NCBI GenBank assembly: GCA_004369045.1
Contig: ML213506.1
Location: forward strand, 372,001 to 436,000
Length of the DNA stretch: 64,000 bases
Reading direction: 5' to 3'
Source of the DNA: Heliocybe sulcata
Taxonomy: Eukaryota > Basidiomycota > Agaricomycetes > Gloeophyllales > Gloeophyllaceae
The translations under genes were made by a program, and so were the position numbers. A model generated the notes under the pieces. That model made no database searches, was not told the origin of the DNA, and saw only the letters and a list, made by a program, of their open reading frames with translations. Within the stretch, counting starts at the first letter, position 1, and each line of letters starts with the position of its first letter. Shown here in pieces: positions 24,939 through 35,779 of the stretch.

Positions 24939-25333
24939 TGAAGGAAGGTCAATCCGTAAACACTGGACTCGGAGACGTACCTTCGCTTACCTCATAACGC
25001 ACCATGCTTGTCGATCCCAACGGAAACTTATCGCATGATTTTGTAAGGGAGCCATGCGTCGTCTCGTTGCGTGGAGACTTTGACACGTAGAGGATACCAT
25101 TGTCTTGAAGGAACTGCTAGTCATGCGTATGTACAAACGTCGTTCCATATCAGTCACCTCGTTCCTCACTAGGATCATCTGGGTTTACTATCTCGTCAAT
25201 AACATTCTGAACTGCGCTACCCTCCACTTGCAAGAAACGGATCTTTACAGTCATTTTGGCAGCAGGAAAGCACATAAGGCACCGCTAAGCGCCTGAAGAG
25301 AATACGACGTCTCGAGACATACTACCACAATGT
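24939..25333. other. shared 3' flank of two convergent BTB-type genes
   Basis: About 395 bp between the stop codons of copies A and B. No gene or clear repeat was seen. Confidence 0.5.
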
Positions 25334-26921
25334 TTACAGTGCGGGTTTCACGCCCGAGATGAACGCAAGCAGAGTGTCTGTAGCATGAGGAAGTTCTCCT
25401 TGCATTGCTCGCTTCAGCAACGCCAGAAAAGCCTCCTTCACACCGGGGACAGCCCACTTCTTAGAGAGGATCTGAAGTTGCACTCGTCGAACTTCGTCGT
25501 ATTCCGGTCTGCGTAGTACTTGCCGTTAGTGTACATGCTTCCTAAGGCGAGGCCGCTTACATTCCAGTGAACCGTGACCCAATTTCTTGGACGATGTTCG
25601 TTTCGGACACGCTGGATTGAATGTATGCGAAGGCTTGCTTTTTCAAGGAGTCGAGTCCAAGCTGGATACGAGCATAAGCGATCAGCACGTCACAGGTATT
25701 GTTTAATAGCGCTACGTTACCTTATCCGCGAGGCGGTACATGGATTTGGAGGAGCATCGCAAGTCGTCTGTACGCTCCCTGGTGTCCGACGCCTCTTTGC
25801 CTACAGCCGGGGTCGGTGCGTGACTTCGTGAGGACTTCAGGGGGGCAAAGGAAACATCCCCGGTGTACAGGTAGTATATAAGTGCCCTGTAACTGTAGTC
25901 ACAAGGAGCGTTTGAGGGCAGGCGAAGGAGAGACGGCACTGGTCACTCACGTGCGGAAGGCGAAATCTGCGACTACAACAGTGCGAATCTTGCTCCCTCC
26001 TTCGTATCCGCTGTCATTAAATGCCGGGACGCCACAGCTAGTGACCAACTTTGAGCCTGGCTCATTCAGTGAAACCAAGTAAGTCCGACCTCGTCGCATC
26101 TCCAGCGCCAGCCGCAGCGTTGCTATCGGCATTCATATCGTGGGCAGATGAGCTTGACTCCCATTCAGGTTCCTCGGGCGACACTGTCTCATCTTCATCC
26201 GAGTATTCTGAATAATCACTGTCCGAGTAGTAGTCATAAGCTTCACCATCAGCGTCGGACAGCTCGGTAAAGCGATCGGAGAATACTGAGGGGTGTTAAG
26301 TGACCGGCCTTGCGGAAAGCAATTGAGCTGCTTACAAGGTTCGAAGTAAGATGGGCATTGCTTCTTGAGCGCCGCGCTGTTGGCAAAGAGCGGCAGCGGG
26401 GTGCCTACCTGCCCCGACCCTCGTCTTTGAGAATAGACGAGGAATTTGGTGTCCGTGAAAGACCCGTTCGCAATTGTGGACTTTAGGGTCTCTTGCATCT
26501 CAGACGGTAGGCGTTTAGGGTGGTATGCGTATGACACCTTGAAGGTAGCAGACAGAGTCATCGATTCGGTACCCAAAAACACCTCATCGTGAGGGATCAC
26601 AGGGTCGTCGTTTGGAAGTTTGATAACGTATCCAGCTACAGCGCTGATGCGAGACGAGTCGCTGGAGAAGTCGGCCGAAAAAGTTAGAGAGGATAGCTCT
26701 GGATCAACATTGCTAAGGTCCAAGGCCACTTGAGCATGAATACGGAGTTCATCGTCCCAAGGCGTCTCTGTAGCCGAAATGGAGATGCCGCATCTCCATC
26801 CTGCACCGCAACGATCCGACCAGAATGTCGTCTCGCCACTTTTGACCTTGTCCCGACACAGCTCGATTTCGAAGGTATCGGATTCGACCACATGACTGAG
26901 CGATTCGCGCGTTCTCTCCAT
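25334..26921 (-). CDS. MATH-like plus BTB/POZ protein, copy B
   Basis: A paralogue of copy A on the opposite strand. The N-terminal MATH-like part starts SDTFEIELCRDKVKSGETTF and contains WSDRCGAGWRCGISI. The BTB start is NGSFTDTKFLVYSQRR, then PLFANSAALKKQCPSYFEPL. After a short intron the acidic insert reads DADGEAYDYYSDSDYSEYSD. Further exons give TVVVADFAFRTWRALIYYLY, YTGDVSFAPLKSS, SKSMYRLADK, LGLDSLKKQAFAYIQSS, NIVQEIGSRFTG and GELPHATDTLLAFISGVKPAL, ending at 25334. The order and spacing match copies A and C. The start at 26921 is the first Met of the conserved exon. Function is inferred from the fold only. Confidence 0.75.
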
Positions 26922-27643
26922 AACCCTTTAACCCGAGCCACTAAGGTTCCGGTCTCCTGGAAGACAGCCTGAGAGGACGAGGGAGCAGGGAGATCGCTCG
27001 GCCAGACGGTGAGCAGGCTATGCACATCCTCTTATAATATCTTTAGGGTTTAACATGCTGCTAACGCATGGTTGCTGTCAAATGAAAGCACCATTCAGCT
27101 GCAGCAGGAACGCACTGACCGATTATGGGAAAGTATGCCCAGAATACTGTCGGAAGACGTCCCATGAACACCGTGGTCAAGTAGATGCACGAAGCTAGAA
27201 CCGATTATTTATGGTGGCAAACAGTTTCAGTCATAGGGATACCTAACAGCTGTGTATACAGGTGCTGTGCACAAATATAGATACTCACAATCTACGTAAA
27301 GTGCATTGATGTTCGGAAAACAATTATCTCTGAAGTTGTTTCAACAGGCGTGTTTCTCAGGACCCAGGGCCATGCAGCTCCTGGAAGTCACCTTGCCTAT
27401 TCGATGAGCGGGGGCATTGATGTGGTAGGCTCGCTGAAGGCCGAAACGTGAAGCAGCCTGAAGCTGGAAGCTTGATCATGAGAGCTTAATACAGACCGCT
27501 CCTAGAACATTATGAAGTCATGTACGTTCCCTGTTGCTGGCGTAAAATTCCATAGGGGAAGCACTTATCTGTACTCGCGTAGGACCGGTACCCTGATCAG
27601 GAGCGACTGGTGAGGCCCGGGAACGTTCTGGTGGACAACCACT
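26922..27643. other. divergent promoter region, no gene recognised
   Basis: Lies between BTB copy B (-) and the four-cysteine protein gene (+). Open frames are short and unsupported. Confidence 0.5.
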
Positions 27644-28207
27644 ATGACAACGACGACACCATCGTTTTTGCGTAGGTCCGGCGCAGGCTTGCACGTCACC
27701 AACGTCTCACAGTTCCTTGCGTCCTCTTATGCCGACCCTGTCGGTCCTTCTGAGGAGCACCGAGGATGGGTGCTCGGCCAAGACGACGTCAAGCGTATGT
27801 TCGGGGGTGCCCCTGACTTGGGCGCTATCTTCCTCTTCAATAAGCAGCGAGAGACACAGCGTGTCTGCCCTGCGTGTCGCAGGGTCTATCGCGTCGGAGA
27901 GGGCGTAGCCGGAACCCATCTGCAGACAAGCTCGTCGGAGAGACAGGAGCAGGAGTTGTCCGGAATATGCTCCTATCCCTGTGCTGTCGTAATGGGTGCT
28001 GCGGACGTGATGGGAAAGAGTGCGGACGAATTGCACCAACAAGACTACGATAGGATTATGGAGAGGAGTCCGCTACCCGAGGGTCTCAAGTTCTTCAGGG
28101 TACCACATGGGGAAGAGGAAAAGTTCGGAGGTGTGCAGGTCATCTTCGGCACTCAGGAAGACTATGAAAACATAAAGGAGGAATTTGCCAGGTCGAGATC
28201 TACGTAG
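27644..28207 (+). CDS. small four-cysteine protein, putative zinc-binding, unknown function
   Basis: A single exon of 187 codons. After a short N terminus (PSFLRRSGAGLHVTNVSQFL) comes RGWVLGQDDVKRMFGGAP. Cysteines 75 and 78 (CPAC) and 109 and 113 (CSYPC) are spaced like a C-x2-C, C-x3-C zinc site. The C terminus has GLKFFRVPHGEEEKFGGVQV and a charged tail. No signal peptide or membrane segment is visible. I do not recognise the family. The clean single frame, its codon pattern and its place between two real genes support it being coding. It ends about 80 bp from the convergent asparaginase gene. Confidence 0.7.
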   Translation: MTTTTPSFLRRSGAGLHVTNVSQFLASSYADPVGPSEEHRGWVLGQDDVKRMFGGAPDLGAIFLFNKQRETQRVCPACRRVYRVGEGVAGTHLQTSSSERQEQELSGICSYPCAVVMGAADVMGKSADELHQQDYDRIMERSPLPEGLKFFRVPHGEEEKFGGVQVIFGTQEDYENIKEEFARSRST

Positions 28208-28290
28208 ACAGGCAAATGCCCTAACATATGCTTGTGCCATGAGCCGTTGCCATGTGATCTCGCTGACATGGGAGTAGAACGCATTGGCAG

Positions 28291-29643
28291 TTACGATAGC
28301 TCCTCGTCATTGAAGATAGCCGTCTTTGTGATTCCGTCTTCCCGCACCACACCACGATACATCCCAGAACAATTGAGTGGCATAGCGACTGTGCGTATTC
28401 ATGAAATTCATGAATACTTTCGAATATCTCGCGCGGTAAAGCACTCACCGTTGCCCTGTCGATCAAGACAAATGACACCCCCGAGACCGCCATCCTGAAA
28501 AAGATCTTCGACGGCTATTTTCGAGGCTTTCGCCAAGGGCTCATTGAGGAACTTCATTCGACGAGCGATAGTGGATGCGGTAGCCAGCCGAATGAAGTAC
28601 TGTATGCCATAGAGTCAGACGATATCCGCGCAGCCAAAACCATTATTGCTGCTCACATCTCCGTCCCCTGTCCCAGAGATACCGACGCCTTTCAGTGAAC
28701 CCTTGCCCCTAACCTTGTCCCAGGTCTTCCGCACCCAACCGGCTGTCTTCCACTCCTCCGCCCAAAAACCAGCACCCATATGCGGCGTATCTCCGATACG
28801 CCCAACCAACTTGTTGGTCTTCCCGCCCGTAGATGTGCATGCGGCAATGCAACCCCGCATATCTAAGGCGACCGCGCCGATGGTGCCAGTAGGAAGCTGG
28901 TCTAAAGGTACTTCCTTTGACTCGTCGTGGTGACCAGGGTAGGGCAAGGGTTCCTCAGGCAGGCCAAGGCCCCGCCGATGTTCCCTCCATCGAGGTTCGG
29001 TGAAGAAGTATTCTGGGTTAACCAAGGTCTCTCCCAGACTCTCACCGATGTCCTCCGCGTTCGCACCAGACATAAATGTATGGGGTGCCTTCTCGGGAGC
29101 CAGGTAGATACTCCGGACCAATTTCGACGGGTTGCGCGCGCGAGTGAGAAGCGTAAGGCCGAACCCGCGTCTCGTAGTCGGGATCTCTGGGTGGGTAGAC
29201 GGGGGCTTTGAGAGCATGAGAGATGTTTCAAGCTCATTCTGTGATTGCGACATTCACCACTGTAGCTTCTAGTCATAGCGTGGAAACCCAAACGAACCTT
29301 TCCAGCCGTATTGAATACAGCGCCTCGACCCGCATTAAAGAGAGGACAATCTACATGCCATTCAATCGACAGTGCGAGACTTGTATCAGGCGAGCTCACC
29401 TTCCATCGAGGACACAGCAGCCACAACCGCATCCATCGCCTCTCCTCCGTCTTTCAACACCTCGTATCCCGCCTCCAAAGCCGCGCTCAAAGCAGCCTTG
29501 TACCGCGCTCTCTGATCAGGAGTGGACTTGCTCTTGTCCATAGTCCCAGCGCCGCCGTGGATCACTAGGACATATTTCTCCTTTCCTTTCTGTAGTCTTG
29601 ACTTCGCCAGGAGCGCGTCCTTCTCGCTAATGGAAGCGACCAT
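28291..29643 (-). CDS. isoaspartyl peptidase / L-asparaginase (Ntn hydrolase, T2 family)
   Basis: An N-terminal nucleophile hydrolase that self-cleaves and then hydrolyses L-asparagine or beta-aspartyl peptides. The start at 29643 leads to YVLVIHGGAGTMDKSK, then GEAMDAVVAAVSSMEG and DCPLFNAGRGAVFN, all family landmarks. The catalytic Thr is in LPTGTIGAVALDMRG, where it becomes the new N terminus of the beta chain. Substrate binding is marked by GRIGDTPHMGAGFWAEE. Three introns are clear, the last two splitting GTGDGD from YFIRLATAS and GNVAMPLNCSGMY at the C terminus. A fungal insert of about 25 residues (WKTAGWVRKTWDKVRG) follows the GAGFWAEE motif. It is divergent from the dynamitin gene, with tRNA-Ser between them. 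Preference for asparagine or isoaspartyl substrates cannot be read directly. Confidence 0.9.
28395..28417. repeat. 11-bp perfect inverted repeat inside the last asparaginase intron
   Basis: Arms gtattcatgaa and ttcatgaatac overlap at a single central base, so the 23 bp form a near-perfect palindrome. They lie close to the acceptor of the last intron (minus strand). A hairpin there could influence splicing; no effect is shown. Confidence 0.75.
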
Positions 29644-29822
29644 TGGTGGTCTTCAAGGTGAAGCCGCCTGTGAGAAGGCATGGTCGCCCCATAGAAGTAC
29701 TATCGGAATGCAAGGGAGACCGCATGGATGGGAGAGATAGGGACGGGATAATTATGGACGAGTGTGGCAAGTGCCGTATAGCAAAATACTATGATACCAA
29801 ATCCCATGAAATTCCGTTGTAT

Positions 29823-29916
29823 GTCGCTTTGCCGGAGTGGTTAACGGGATCGCCTGCTATTACTAGCTGCCAGCGGTTGGGCTTTGCCCGCGTGTGTTCG
29901 AATCGCACAGGCGACG
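29823..29916 (+). tRNA. tRNA-Ser (anticodon GCT) with 12-nt intron
   Basis: The acceptor stem GTCGCTT pairs with AGGCGAC. The D-arm is CCG...CGG with GGAGTGGTTAA. The anticodon stem ATCGC/GCGGT closes a loop CT-GCT-A-A once 12 nt (29860-29871, ttactagctgcc) are removed just after the base 3' of the anticodon, the normal place for a nuclear tRNA intron. The long variable arm TGGGCTTTGCCCGC is diagnostic of serine tRNA. The T-arm is GTGTG-TTCGAAT-CGCAC. It reads AGY serine codons. A T5 run at 29918-29922 follows. Confidence 0.93.
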
Positions 29917-29917
29917 C

Positions 29918-29922
29918 TTTTT
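29918..29922 (+). terminator. RNA polymerase III terminator of tRNA-Ser
   Basis: Five T residues begin one base after the discriminator region, the usual Pol III stop signal. Confidence 0.7.
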
Positions 29923-30001
29923 GCTCACTTCCCTAATGATCGCATTCTTGTCTTGCTTCCATCACTGCGCTGCCTGACGAGGTCAATTGTAACTGCTGTC
30001 A

Positions 30002-31459
30002 ATGAGTGTCAACAAGTACGCCAGCCTTCCTGATATCGTCCGTCCTTAAGTCTTCTGGCTCTCGGTCTGAAATGACGCCAAGATGTTTATTTAGGATACT
30101 GCGCCCGACGTTTATGAGACGGAAGATGTCTTCCTGACAACTGCATTAGTACGTCTCAGGCCCTGGCTTCGTGTGGTTCGACAGTCTAATCGTGTAACAA
30201 TTAGAAAGGGGAATCCAGCGATGAAGAGGCTCCATCGAGACCTCCACCGCGCACGAAGGGCGCGGATGGTAATCTAGAGCTTGATTCAAGTAACTTAATA
30301 GGCGCAGACGAGGCCAGCAGGCGGTTTCGGAAGGCTGAAAGGAAACGAGGTGCGCCTGACATTTGTGATTCTATACATTTCTATACCGACTCAGCTAATT
30401 TCATGTCCCCTAGGGCACCGGACGGAGTACACATACCCACCTTCTCCAACGTCCGACACACCCCCTACCAAGTCGAAGCCCCTGTCCTATAGGGATCGGT
30501 TACGATTATTACAAAGCGAGCTCACCTCGCTCGAGTCAGAGCTATCAGACCCGTCCAATCCCCGACTACACAAGGAGCGTGAAGAGGAGCACGTCGATCC
30601 CGGCGAACTCATACGCGGGCTGGTGGATGTAAAGGGTCGATTGGAGAAGATTAGCAAGGTGAAGGAGGGACGTGGACGTCTTGTCGAGGCAATTTTACAC
30701 GATGACGATGCCGAAGATGAGGGAGAGGGAGAAATGGATGGGAAGGGAGAAAGGGAGAAAGAGAAGAGGGGGCTGGACGTGCGGAATGTAGCGGACATGG
30801 ATAAGAGGGTAGGTGAGTTGGAGAAGATAATCGGGTCATCGACTACTTCGCTCGATGAGGTACGTTTCGATTCCAGTTGTATCTTGACGTGTCTAAACAC
30901 GCGACCACTGCAGGTTTCACCCCTTCCACCACCCCTCCTCCCGATGCTCACCCGACTTAATGCCCAACTTACCCTCCTCACTCAACCGCGACACATCGAC
31001 TCCATCTCCCGTCGTCTCAAACTCCTCCTCTCCGACCTCGAGCGCGCTTCTCACGGGCAAGGGCACGGCTCGAATACGCGCAAGCCGCACCACCCACAGC
31101 AACAGCAGGCCGCACCTGCTCAGCCCATCACGCCCTCACCCATAATGGAACAGCTCGCACCTCTCTTGACGCGACTTGCACCGAACCTGCCTCACATCCC
31201 TCATATTCTTACGCGGCTCAGGACACTCAGTGCGCTGCACACGAGCGCGGCGGAGTTTCAGAGCACTCTAGAGAGCCTGGAGGAGGACCAAAAGAAGGTG
31301 CGGGAGGCGTTGGAGGATCTAAGTAAGGCGGTGACGACGGTGGAGAAGAGCTTGGAAGATAATCGGGGCACTGTAAAGGGGAATGTGAAGGGATTGGAGG
31401 ATAGAGTTGAAGGCCTTGTACGGAGACTGGAAGAGCTCAGTCGGCCATCTGCTACGTAG
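30002..31459 (+). CDS. DCTN2: dynactin subunit 2 (dynamitin, p50)
   Basis: The p50 subunit of the dynactin shoulder, needed for dynein-driven nuclear and vesicle movement. It begins MSVNKYASLPDI, and after an intron (about 30037-30093) continues DTAPDVYETEDVFL, the conserved dynamitin N terminus. LIGADEASRRFRKAERK and YRDRLRLLQSELTSLESEL follow. Long coiled-coil segments cover the rest, ending KGLEDRVEGLVRRLEELSRP at 31459. About four short introns are needed; one at about 30860-30914 was placed by its gt/cag ends. A Gln/His/Pro linker (HHPQQQQAAPAQP) lies two thirds along. The symbol is that of the animal orthologue. Confidence 0.9.
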
Positions 31460-31988
31460 ATTCTATCGTGTCACAGAGATACCCTGACGTCGTACACTAT
31501 TTGATAGCTTGCCTTACATCAAGTCTCCATCATCAGACAAAGTCAGGCAACAAGCGATCCTGTTGCCACAATCGCCGAGACATCAATAGTGGCAACTGCG
31601 ATTGCTAGCCAGCACCATACCCTCTTAGGCGTGGCATCGATCCCTGCGAGACAGCGTACTAAATTGCCGTGAATGTTGGTATCGCTCACGGTGCGTAACG
31701 CCTGAGTTCTATGGACATGCCGACTACTTCTCCAATGCCACACGACCTCTGCTCTGGGTCAGTCAAGTCAGCACGGTTTCAGCTTTGGACGAATGCACTA
31801 GCCCCTTGAAGCTGGCCGGGAGAACTATGGAAGGAACCTCCAGCAGTGTTCGCAGCAACCGCGACAGGGTAACGACTAGAAGTACGGAACTCCATTATGG
31901 AAAGACTATCCGATGGCTAATGATACATTGGTTTTGATTATACTGCTACATCGTCCTTCAGATTAAGCAAGTCGGTCGTCCGACATGA
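31460..31988. other. intergenic 3' flank between convergent dynamitin and Con-6 genes
   Basis: No supported reading frame; likely the untranslated tails of both genes. Confidence 0.5.
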
Positions 31989-32542
31989 TTAGAGAGCACC
32001 ATTCGCCCTCAGGAATTCCTCAGCATGCTGCTTAGCCTCCGCAGAGACTCGAGGATCTGCGCGTAAACCTCGTCAATACGATCGAACAGAACGCCGTATT
32101 AGCTTCCACTTACTATGAAGGGCGGCCTTGTACCCAGCGAGCACACGCGTGTTGTGCTCCTCCTCCGTCACACCCTCGCCACGGACATCGCTGTAGCCAG
32201 CGGCTCCGAGAACTTCGCGAGCGTGGGCTTTGGCCTGCTCTGAAGTGTTAGGGTCTACACGAGCAGAACGTCAGGGACTTAGTCGAACATGATGCCACAA
32301 GAGGTACTCACTGGACAAGGTGGCCTTGTAACCGCCCAATTGTCTGTTGGTCTCAATACCGCCGGTCTCGGTGCTGGAGCCCATGTTCTCGAGACGGTCA
32401 ACGGCGCGCTCCTTGGCCTCCTCAGAGACATTGGGGTTGTGGATAGCGGCCTTGAGACCAGCAGCGACACGAGTTGGGTCTAATGAGAAAAGTGATCAGT
32501 GGCACGAATCAACTTCCAACACCGATGCAACGTACCAGACAT
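31989..32542 (-). CDS. conidiation-specific protein 6 (Con-6) family, three repeats
   Basis: A small hydrophilic protein of about 125 residues made of three tandem Con-6 units: VAAGLKAAIHNPNVSEEAKE, then LGGYKATLSNPNTSEQAKAH, then LAGYKAALHNPRVSAEAKQH. The start codon at 32542 lies in a tiny first exon (MS), and the donor within ATGTCTG|gtacgt joins to DPTRVAAG. Two more short introns fall inside the second and third NP motifs. The acceptor choices restore the repeat exactly. Con-6 family genes are induced during sporulation or stress in other fungi; the protein function is unknown. A strong TATA element lies upstream, consistent with inducible expression. Confidence 0.9.
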
Positions 32543-34986
32543 GTTTGATGTGTTAGTAGTGGTGGTGCTGAGATGTAAGTGATGTGAATATGAAGAATTC
32601 TGAGGACAATCGAGCAGAGACCATCCCTTTATATACCTCTCTTGTCCGTGTCGCGCCACAACCAGGGACATGCAGTGAATCAGTTCGACGTACATATGAC
32701 ATCACCCCGCAACGGCAATCCATCCACCAAAGGCGCCAAAGAACTTGGAAGAAGTACGTATGTTGCACTGTATGATTAAGAATGCTCCAAAAACGCCAAG
32801 AGATGTGGCTTCGCTTATTTGGTTTTAATTGGGGCTGCAATATTCCTTTGCGCCACATGACTTCGATGCTCCAGTTCGACTCAGACGGCGACTCAAGGTC
32901 CCGACATGACTAGGTGCAAGTGATTCGAAAGAATCTTTGTTCTAGACCCTTTCCGTTCGAGACCCTTTACAGTGTCTTGATTTCAAAACACCAGTTTGAG
33001 TGATTGGCTCGGAGGACTCCCCGACAATCGGGGCCGGCCGTTGCCGCCTGGCTGCATTAAGTTGTGATCAAGCGCCCAAAAACCGTCGCTCGCTTCAAAC
33101 CACAACAGGACGAAAGCAGAAGTCACTATATCGACTCGGATATGTATATGACCATTGAAAGCTTGACATCTTATGCAGCTTGCCTACTCTTGTTGTACGC
33201 TCAGGTACTTATTGCGCTTCGATCCAATTCTCTAACTTGCTAGTATGGCGGACCTTTTCCGCGAAGATGACAATCATACGTTATGTTACGGGATCCGCCA
33301 CCTTTGCCGCCCTGGTGGCCATTGCTGGCATCTGTACATCTCCGCGTCCAAGACACCTGCAACGGAGCCTTTCCTTATGGATTCAACCACGGCTCCAAAT
33401 ATTAATGGCCTCCTGTCAAATCCGAATCAACATCCTGGGTCCGGAAGACGCCCTACGTGACCACATCGGCCCAGGTACATAACTGCAGTCCGGGCATGCT
33501 GTATATGTTCCTTGTCTCCGAAACCCCCGGCCCTGCTTTCAGGATGTTGAAGACTGGTCGTTCTGTCCGTCTGACCTTAAGCTCGTGTGCTGCGGGATGG
33601 TTCCCAAACAACATAAAGACTGGAAGTCTCCACGATAACTGGATCTGAAACGCAACAGGCGCATCTGTGGGTGTCACGACCTTCTCTGACGGGCCCAGGG
33701 AGCTATTTAAATCCCATTACACTGCCCTTTTCCTCCGCTCTTCCTCTTGCTTCCGAGGTAACTGCCTCGGCGCGCATGATTTATCAATCATGACCTCATA
33801 CCGACAATCGTCGAAACATCGGGACTTCGAGTGATATTCTGGCTGGACGATCCCTCCGCGGCCTCGAGAATTGGCCGAAAGATGATGCATCGATGATGGA
33901 CAAGAAAGACGAAGCCCAAGAACTACAGTCTATATTTGGCTTCGGTCACCTCGAGCTGCCCGTCCAATCAAGAGACCAGGTGCGAGTGATCGCGCTGGGG
34001 TCGCACAAACACCCTTGTGGAGGCGGCGACGTCGTAATATGTATTGGGTCCCGAGATCCTGCCAATCAGCGAACCTTTGGTAACGCAGGGGACATTGCCT
34101 CGCCCGGCTAATCGTGGCAGGATTATCGTAACAGAGAAGCCCAGGCAATGTTCGACTATACTTGGGTCGCATCGCTGGAGCGCTTCAGACTTTTTGGATA
34201 CCTCGTGTGAAGGCTTTTGAATGAGACTTTGCGACGGTGTATAGGTGATAACGGTGTGGCCCTTCTGCCTATCGGCCCGGGGAGCGCGGTGAGCTCCTTC
34301 ATCAGTGCTATGACTCGGAGACGTTACTGATCTGCTTCCAGAAAGACTGATTTCACTTGGGACGGCGTTCACTCGAATTCGATATACTGATCGTAGCCGC
34401 ATTTATACCACTTATCTTGGTAATATGTATGATATATCGTCATCCATGGTGCGTAATTGTGTACACTTTGGCCAAAAGCTCCTCGGACGTCGTCTCGCAT
34501 TCTCGGACCGACGTCACCTTTTACACAGACCAACCAGCAACCCTCCGAAGATCCTGCGTTCTCCTTCTAACACTAGATATACAGATGTCCTTCTCCAGCG
34601 GACCCGACCAGGTTGCCTCTCTTGTAGAATTCAGTGATTGAGATTAATGCAGGTACGAAAGGCCACGCGCCATCTTTGCCGTCCTGTCTCAGGTATTTGA
34701 TACGGTCGACGGGCCGTCCGGGCAGCTAGAGTATAGGCGTAGCTAATCTCCTTCCAGCTAGATAGCTATGCGGCGGTCCATCGTGCGACGAAATGGAGGT
34801 GGTGGAGGTGTCCAGGATAATTGAACTCGGAGACCGTGATCACTCGTGCGCATGCGTGCAAATAGCACGCAATCGGTTCTCCACGTCAGTCCTATCGCCG
34901 AGTCGGGATACGCATTTATATGGTACGCACTGCGGTCAAACTACTTGAGTACACTCACCTCTCGCTATCGCTCAGACTAGGGGAGG
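32543..34986. other. 2.4-kb divergent intergenic region, no gene recognised
   Basis: Contains the Con-6 promoter at its left end and the ICMT-like promoter at its right. Two adjacent small hairpins (33753-33770, arms ccgagg/cctcgg; 33775-33792, arms catgatt/aatcatg) lie in the middle. Several open frames of 60-100 codons exist, but none shows a protein family pattern or clean splicing. Confidence 0.45.
32628..32635 (-). promoter_or_regulatory. TATA box of the Con-6 gene
   Basis: TATATAAA on the minus strand, about 86 bp upstream of the start codon at 32542. It is the clearest TATA element I found next to a gene start and fits an inducible gene. Confidence 0.55.
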
Positions 34987-35779
34987 ATGTCTTCACTTTG
35001 GAAAATCCCATTTATCCTGGCTGCCGCTGGGAGCTTCCAGGTAGTCGCTACGCCCCCGAATCCGGTGCCATCGGAGGAGGAACTGGTAGCGCCGAGCACA
35101 TATACGGAGAAGCTGTTGTTCAACGTCCTCGGCCGCATCTCAGGCCCCACGACTCCGCGTGTAAGCACATAGTTTTCTGCCCCTAGAGGCCTACAACCCT
35201 TGGCTGATAGTCTGCATCTAGAACCTGCTCTGGGCTGCTAGTTTATGCGAGGTATCCGTGATCCTCTTAAGCCATAGACCGCACTCTCCGCTAGGGACCA
35301 TGCTGCTGCGATATCTCGCTCCAGCTGGATTATCGGCAGCCTCGTCCATCAGCCTTACAAACTCATACATTGTGGGCTGTATCTTGGTGGTAGCTGGCGC
35401 TGCTCTCCGATACTGGTGCTACCGAACACTAGGGCGGATGTTCGCGTTCCGCCTTAGTATTGTCAAAGGTCACCGGCTAGTCACCTCAGGCCCGTATTCC
35501 ATCGTCCGGCACCCAAGCTATACGGGAATACTTTTAGCGGTGCCGGGAATACAGCTATGCTTGCTGGGAGCTGGGTCGTGGGTCCATACAAGTGGTATAC
35601 TTGGGACGGTCCTCGGAAAAGCATTTGTGGGTTACTGGGGATTTCTGTGCTTGCTGGCCTATCCGGCGGTAGTCGCCAGAGTCCCCAAGGAGGACGAGAT
35701 GCTGAAAAAGCGCTTTGGACAAGAGTGGGAGGACTGGGCAAGAAAAGTTCCAAATAGATTAATCCCGTGGGTATTTTAG
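34987..35779 (+). CDS. isoprenylcysteine carboxyl methyltransferase (ICMT/Ste14)-like membrane protein
   Basis: A multi-span membrane methyltransferase. MSSLWKIPFILAAAGSFQVV opens the protein. One intron (about 35160-35220) joins GPTTPR to NLLWAASLCEVSVILLSHRP. The conserved C-terminal half has YWCYRTLGRMFAF, VTSGPYSIVRHPSYTGILL (SAM-binding RHPSYTG motif), and the EDEMLKKRFGQEWEDWARKV motif close to the end, all diagnostic of ICMT. The family methylates the prenylated C-terminal Cys of CaaX proteins, including fungal pheromones and Ras, at the endoplasmic reticulum. At about 240 residues it fits the family. Agaricomycetes often have several such genes, so whether this is the main Ste14 or a paralogue is open. 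Confidence 0.85.

Noticed and set aside
33753-33792. Two adjacent hairpins as a terminator or RNA gene
   Set aside because: Stems are only 6 and 7 bp, no T-run follows, and no transcript context is visible.
32543-34986. Possible transposon or hidden gene in the empty 2.4-kb gap
   Set aside because: No terminal repeats, target duplications, transposase motifs or spliceable reading frame could be found.
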